A stretch of 29,059 bases of DNA from CAZVFX01 sp964626565 (GTDB lineage Bacteria; Myxococcota_A; UBA9042; CAIXZC01), in contig CAZVFX010000088.1 in the NCBI GenBank assembly GCA_964626565.1, positions 1 through 29,059 of the forward strand. Reading direction: 5' to 3'. The notes beneath the pieces are model-generated. The model was not told the DNA's origin, did no database searches, and worked only from the letters and a program-made list of their open reading frames with translations. The position numbers and the translations under genes were made by a program. Of the stretch, positions 1 to 7,100 are shown one piece after another (position 1 is the first letter of the stretch; each line of letters opens with the position of its first letter).

Positions 1-2
1 CC

Positions 3-1094
3 TACTCGCCCGGGCGGTTGGTTGCCCAGGAGAAGCCCACCATCCAGCAGAAGATAGACCAGGGCCTCGACCTGGCGGCCGACGGCCGGTTCCAGGAGGC
101 CACGGGCGTTTGGCTCGATGTGTTGGGAGACGGCGATGCCTCCCGGCCGCAGCTCACAGAGGTGAAGTTGTACCTGGGCCTCGCGTATAAGAACTTAAAG
201 GAGTATCCGGAAGCCTGGCATCATCTCACCGAGTATCTGAAGAAGAAATCGGACACCAAAGCGGCCGGAGATTTGAGGAAGGTCGAAAAGGCTCTCAAAG
301 AGACAGGCTTTGAAAAAGTGTCTATCAAATGCGAACCGGAGAGGAGCAGGATCACGTTCGGGCCAGGAGAACGAGATTACTCCTGCCCGCTGTTCTGGTG
401 GTTCAAGCCGGGCAGAGCGCAGCTAACGGCAGTAAGCACAGGTTGCGGCGAGAAGGCAGTCGAACTGGACGTTGCGAGGAAAGACGGTAAGGGGGTCCAC
501 ATTGTCAAGTTTGACGGTGTCTTGGTGATCGGGGGAAACTGTAAGGGGCAGCCGGTTTTTGTTGGCGGCAAGAAGATCGGCAGGATTCCGGTTGCCGCCA
601 AACTGCCGCCCGGAACATATGACGTGTCCGTGGGTCCGCAGGCAAACCCTGGCTGGAGAAAGTCGGTTTCGGTTTCCGCATGTGGCAAGACGGCGGAAAA
701 CCCGCCATGCATTGTTCAGCCCGCTGATGGGCCGGAACTGTGGCAATTGGGAGTTGTGGGTGGCGGCCTCGTGATGGTTGGAGTCGGAGCCACGCTAAAC
801 ATCGTGGCGGCCCGTCAGGAGGTTGATATCTACAATAAGTATCTGGATCAGCGTTTCGCCGGCGGCGAAACGTATGACCCCAAAGGATATGATCGGGAGT
901 TTGACGAGCAGGTGAAGCCCAAGCTCATAAGCGCCTATCTGCTGTACGGGGTAGGTGCCGCTGTCGCAGTTTCGGGGACCATACTGCTGCTTCTCGATAC
1001 GCAGACGCTGGCCGGCCGGGCTGACGGGGGCGCGTGCTTATTCCCCGTTGCAGGCCCTGAGGGCGTTGGAATTGGCTTGAACCTTGGATTCTAG
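3..1094 (+). CDS. TPR/PEGA-like membrane protein, 5'-truncated by the window edge
   Basis: The reading frame is open from base 3 and the first possible start (TTG at 18) has no ribosome-binding site, so the true start and any signal peptide probably lie left of the window. Numbering from the TTG, residues 8-100 are helical and TPR-like (LYLGLAYKNLKEYPEAWHHL). Residues 100-235 form two beta-rich segments with PEGA character (GKKIGRIPVAAKLPPGTYDV), and paired cysteines suggest export. Two hydrophobic segments follow at about 241-263 and 303-326, flanking a charged loop, and the chain ends in NLGF. TPR plus PEGA proteins of this plan are common in myxobacteria, where PEGA domains are thought to act in envelope or surface binding. 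The stop codon overlaps the Shine-Dalgarno of the next gene, so the two are probably co-transcribed. The exact role is unknown. Confidence 0.85.
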   Translation, partial: YSPGRLVAQEKPTIQQKIDQGLDLAADGRFQEATGVWLDVLGDGDASRPQLTEVKLYLGLAYKNLKEYPEAWHHLTEYLKKKSDTKAAGDLRKVEKALKETGFEKVSIKCEPERSRITFGPGERDYSCPLFWWFKPGRAQLTAVSTGCGEKAVELDVARKDGKGVHIVKFDGVLVIGGNCKGQPVFVGGKKIGRIPVAAKLPPGTYDVSVGPQANPGWRKSVSVSACGKTAENPPCIVQPADGPELWQLGVVGGGLVMVGVGATLNIVAARQEVDIYNKYLDQRFAGGETYDPKGYDREFDEQVKPKLISAYLLYGVGAAVAVSGTILLLLDTQTLAGRADGGACLFPVAGPEGVGIGLNLGF

Positions 1095-1098
1095 GAGG
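1093..1098 (+). promoter_or_regulatory. Shine-Dalgarno of the 2,900-residue protein, overlapping the upstream stop
   Basis: AGGAGG lies five bases before the ATG at 1104 and shares bases with the TAG stop (1092-1094) of the preceding gene. This fixes the start and suggests coupled translation. Confidence 0.8.
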
Positions 1099-1103
1099 AC
1101 GCT

Positions 1104-4100
1104 ATGAATGCTTCAAGAAGAGGACTGACACCGGTTGTTCAATTGCTGGTAGTCCCATATCTACTCATGCTGGGGTTTGCCTGTGTAGACAGGCACCCCA
1201 TTCCTGCCCTTGAGAAGCAGGATATGCTGCAAACTGAAGGCATAGATGACGTGCCGGACGTGTTGCTGGACGGAGTTGAATCGTTGCCGGATCCCGGGTC
1301 GGAACCCGCGGACGTCGACGTCGACCTAGGCGGACCGGACTGCTGCATCGACTCCGAAGTGCTTCCGAGTGATCCTTGCGACGATGTGGACTGTTCAGGG
1401 CATGGCGACTGCGGTCAGTTATCTGGAGTGCCGGTTTGCTATTGCGACAATGGATTTACTGCAGCGGAAGGCGGGCTGGATTGCGTTGAGGCAATGCAGC
1501 CGAATCCCTGCGAGGACCTGGATTGTTCCGGCTTCGGTGTTTGCGTCATTCATGAGCAGCAGGCCTTATGCCTTTGCGAGGATGGATACGACTCGGTGGG
1601 CGCCGACTGTGTGCCTGACCCGTGCCTGAATGAAGACTGCCTGGGCCACGGAATGTGCGTGAACCTCGGAGGTGTCGCAGCGTGCATCTGCGAGGAAGAA
1701 TTCGAAGCGATGGGTCTTGCCTGCATACACCAGAGTCTGCTGAACGAGGAGAACCAGCCTGAATGCATCGAAGGTGAGCCGGTGGAAGGCAAGACCGTAT
1801 GTTTGTCGAGTCTGCCTCCCTACGACCATGAAGAGGGCGTGGCCGTCAATACTGAGCTTCCCGAACAGAATCTACCCTCTCAGGTAAGTCACCGGGCCGA
1901 ATACTTGGACGCGCATTGTGCCGTCATCAGCGATCAGCGCGGCTGTGGATGGTGCGTCGCTCACGCAGTGACCCACTCCATCGAGGCCCTTGTCGCTAAA
2001 GGACAAGATGACTGCCTTGAGGTTTCCGAACCTCATCTGTGGTGGGCTGGCGGCGAAGATACGACCGATTGCCCCGGCGGATGGTGGATTACCACCGCGT
2101 TGGCCGCGGCAAAGGGCACGTACCTCGTTCCCGACAGTGTCTGGCCCTACTATGGGTATTCGAATACTCCGACAGAGTTCAGCCTTGCCGACATCGGCCA
2201 GGATGAACTGGCCCAGCAAGGCCAGTTCCGCATTACCGACTTCGAAGGGGTCAGTAACTTTTCCACTTCCGGCCTGAGAGCAGCGCTGGCGGCCGGCTAT
2301 AACGTCGTGTATGCCGTGCCAGTCTTCTGGTACAAAGGGTGGCACGGCAGCGAAATCGATTTTGCCTCTCCCTCTGGAAACGAGCCGTTGTGTACGTGGA
2401 ATACGGACTACTGGAGTTTGGACACGTGTCAGTGCGAGGAGAGCCTGGATTGCCCCGGTTCGATGAGTTGCTGGAGGGGGAGGTGTGCTGACGGATATCA
2501 TGCCATTCTTGTTACGGGATACGACGACTCTGGCAAGGGCTGGTTCGAGTTCCGGAACTCATGGGGAGACGATTGGGGGGACGATGGATATGGCAAGTTC
2601 AATTATGACTACGCAGCAAGTTTCGGCTACGGCGGAGCCTATCCCACCGGCCTGGAAGAGAAATGCAATAAGCATGACCACTCCCAATGCTACAACGGGA
2701 ACATCTACTGGTTTGATAGCTGCAACCACGTCGAAGAGGTTGAAGAGTCATGCGAGAACGGGTGCGAGCCTGGGGCCGATGCTTGTACGCCATGCGATTG
2801 CACCTCGGTCTCCTACTGTTGTCCCGACGGGTGTCACTTCGCCGGTGCAGGCACGTCTTGCTCTGAGTGCAAGCAATGTAACGGCAGCGGGCAGTGCGCG
2901 GCGGCCAAGCAGGACGGCATTGCGTGCGGAAATGAGGCGGGGGAGTGGACCTGTACTGACGGCGAATGTACATGCGACATCCTGTGCGATGGGAAGGTGT
3001 GTGGGCCGGACAACTGCGGTGGCCTCTGCGGAGTCTGCCCCACCAACTACAACTGTTCAGTAGATGGAAGTACGTGTATCGCGGATTGCGAGAAGATCTG
3101 CGCTCCTCTCGAATGCGGCGCTGCCGGGCTGGCGGGGGAATGCGATTGCGGTGGATGCGACGATGGACACGATTGCACCGTTGACGATTGTGTAGATAAT
3201 TCATGTGCGTATTCAGCAGTCGATTCAGCATGCGATGATGAAGACGTCTGCACCTATGACATCTGTGACCTGGCGTTTGGCTGTGTGCACCCATCCCTCT
3301 ATGGCGTGTTGTGTGACGATAAGGACCCGTGTACGCAGATGGACCTTTGCGATGTGGGAGGCTGCCAGGGGTTTGACGAGGTAGATTGCGATGACTCGAA
3401 CGAGTGTACCGAAGATACTTGTGACTCCAACTCGGGTGGCTGCATCAACGACGAGACGGAAATGAACGCCGAGGCGTGCACTGATGACGGCAACTCGTGC
3501 ACGGAGGACCTGTGCCAGGGCGGGGAGTGCGTACATCCCAACGTGGAATGTGCACTGCAGGAGCCTTGCGAAGACGTCAACGAGTGTACGGTGGGAACCA
3601 CCTGCTGCGACGGTCTATGTTCCGGGGGTGCGGCGGTCAATCCGAACGACGGCAATCCATGCACTTTCGACTATTGCGATCCCTTCGAAGGGGTGAAGAA
3701 CGACCCGTTTCTGGAAGGGATGCAGTGCGAGTTCGTGGAAGGTTGCCTCGGCTTCTGCGAAACAGGGCAATGCTCCGCTTACGAGGAAGTCTGCGACGGT
3801 CAGGACAACAACTGCAGCGGCGGTGTTGATGACTGCGGTGACGACTGCGTCGATACTGACCTGGACGGCCTGGCCGACTGTGTCGATATCGATGACGACA
3901 ACGACGGCTCGCCTGACGCAGAGGACTGCGAGCCGCTGAACCCGGACGTGAGTTCGGACCACGATGAAGACTGCAACAGCGGCATCGACGACGACTGCGA
4001 TGGCGACATCGATGCACTTGACTCCGACTGCAAATATGAGCCAACGCTACGCGTATTTCTACCGCTGGACAGTTTGGAAGGCGGCGTCTTTCACGACAAA

Positions 4101-7100
4101 ACCGGCAATGACCGAAATGGAGTTTCCGTCAACGGTGTTTCCACCATTGCCGGCGTGACCGGTGCCGACGGTGCGGCGCTGTTCGATGGCCAGAACGATT
4201 TCGTGAGGTTCGACGACCCCAACGACATCGCTCACGGTAAGGAGCGTAGCGTAAGCCTCTGGTTCAAGAACTCTCACTCTTGGCGCAAACGCGTGTTGTA
4301 CAGCCAGGAGGACTACCGGGACTTGAACGGCGACGGCTGGCTCGACGTGGTGTTCGCACTAGCGTACAAGGACGGAACGTATGCAGATGAGTCCATAGTC
4401 TATTGGGGGGGCGAGGATGGATTCCACCTCGAGGCTTCGCAGACCGTTCCTGCCGCCGGCGCATATTCGTGTTCTGGAGCAGATATGAACTCCGACGGAT
4501 ACCTTGACCTGGTGTTCTCGAACTACTACGACGGGTTGTCCAATTCGATAGATTCGACCATTGCTTGGGGCGGTCCCAACAAGTTCGTCTCAGCGAGTAC
4601 TACGCCTCTGCCCACCCACGGAGCAGCCGGAGTGTCAGTGGCTGACCTGCAAAATGACGGCTACTTGGATGCCGTGTTTTCCAATGCGAATACGCTTGAG
4701 GGGGATTTCTCGATAGATTCATACGTATACTGGGGCGAACAGGAAGGCATCGGAACAGGCCTGCCCTTAGGTCTCCCAACGATGGGAACGAAGGGCAATT
4801 CGGTAGCTGACGTCAACGGCGACGGGTTTCTCGACCTGTTGTTCGCAAACCAGGAAGACGGCAGTGGCGTGCCCGTGAACTCGTACGTCTACTGGGGTTC
4901 CGAGGGAGGCTATTCTCCCCAGGGGAGGTCCATAGTCGCTGCGGTTGCCGCCCGGGGGATCAAATCGGCCGACCTCAATGCGGACGGATGGATGGATATC
5001 GTGGTTGCCAATACCGGCCAGGATGAAACCGGCACGAAGAACAGCTATGTGCACTGGGGACCGCTGGCTGACCTTCCTGGCGCCGAAGACTTGCTGGCGG
5101 GAAACACCACCAATTTACCGACGCCTGACTCACATCCTTTCGGGCTATCGCTGGCCGACCTGGACAATGATGGGCATCTTGATGTTGTACTTGGCAATGA
5201 CGATGGTAACGGCGAACTGGCCGGCGCTTCCATCTTCTCCGGGTCCGGTCCGGAAGGGGAGTTCCAGTTGGAGCACAAGTTCTCAGGGCGTTCGTGGGGA
5301 ACGTGTGCTGCGGATCTCAACAACGATGGGCGTCTCGACGTGATCCAGCCGCGGGGATATGCTACCCTCCATAACTCTCAGTTGGTGCATTGGGGTTCCC
5401 AATCGGGCTTTGGGGATGGGAAAGTGACGGAGTTGCTCAACGCATCGGCCGCCGGTGCCTGTATTCCCGGAGCGCCGCTCAACAACGCTTCGTCCACCCT
5501 GGGAGTCCAACCTTCGGACTACGGCCGATTCGAGATTTTCACCGAAGCCGGCAAAGTGCATTTCACTTTGGATGATTTCCACGGCAAGCGATATGAAGCC
5601 AGTATCGAATACGCGGCCGACCCGGAACAATGGAATCATGTCGTAGCGGAATACGACGTGGATGCCGGGATGCTCGTGCTGTACGTCAACAATGAGCCCC
5701 AGGAAGTGCCCGCGCCGATTTCGATGGGGGACACGTTCCCGTGGAGAATGCGGCTGGGATCCGATTGCGAGAATCAGGACAAATTCGACGGCGCGATTGA
5801 CGAGCTTCGGGTCTACGACAAGAAGCTGTCGGCAGCGGAGGTAGAGAAGCTGTACGACGAGAAGAAGTCCTGCTATCCCGGGGCCTGCGAGGGCAAGGAA
5901 TGCGGTCTCAACGACTGCGGTGTCTCCTGCGGCGAATGCTCGGTTCTCTATGGGCCGCAGTACCAATGCCTCGACGGTACCTGTGCGTGCATTCCTGATT
6001 GCGCCGATAACCAGTGCGGCGATGACGGCTGCGGCGGATTCTGTGGCTTGTGCCCCTGGCAGCTCGACGTTTGTGTCGATGGTGTTTGCGATTGTGACCC
6101 CGACTGTGCTGGCCTTCAGTGCGGCGACGACGGCTGCGGCGGAAGCTGCGGGGAGTGTTTTGATGGATACGACTGCGACGCGGGTGTGAGTTGTGAGTGG
6201 GGCGAAACGAAGTGCGGCGGCACCCAGTGCCCGGAGATGCCCGGCTACGCGGTCACTTGCAATGCGCAGGAGCACTGCGAGTACACCAACATCGATACCA
6301 CCGGCTGGAGGCAGTGGGATGTGTGGGTCTATGTTGCGCCCGGCAGTTTCATGATGGGTAGTCCCGACGATGAGGAAGGGCACGGCACCGATGAGGCCCC
6401 GGTGCACCCGGTAACGATTTCGCACGGCTACTTCGTCGGGAAATATGAAATTGCGGTGGAACAGTACAAGGAGTGTACGGCGGCCGAGTCGGGGAGGTGT
6501 ACACTGCCCTCCACTTCCGATTGGGACGGGAATGCCTGGGGGACGAACTACTGGCAGGAGATGGTGGACCCGGATGATGTTGCCAACGTGATGCACGAGC
6601 GCCTGGACCATCCGCAGAATGGTCTCACGTGGCACCAGGCGAAGGACTTCTGCGCGTGGGTTACGCCGGGAGGTCGGTTGCCGTCGGAAGCCGAATGGGA
6701 ATACGCTGCGACCGGGCCGGTGCACTTGAAGTATCCGTGGGGCAACGACCCCGACCCGACGTGCGATAACCAGACTGCGGTGTTCAACGAGGCTGGTGGA
6801 CCAGGAGGTTTTGGCTGTGGAGGGGGCGGTACTTCGCCAGTGGGTTCGAAGACGGCCGGTGCGTCCTGGTGCGGGGCTTATGACATGAGCGGCAACCTGT
6901 GGGAGTGGAACGAGGATTGGTACCACGACACGTTCACAAACGCCCCTGACGACGGCAGTTCTTGGGACAGCCAGGTTGGCGCCGGTCCCGGCCGCGTAGT
7001 CCGCGGCGGTGGCTTCGACGGGGGCACCGCGCTCAGTTTGCGGTCGGCCCAGCGCAGTTCCTTGGAGCCGGACAAGCGCTACGCACACCACGGCGCTCGT

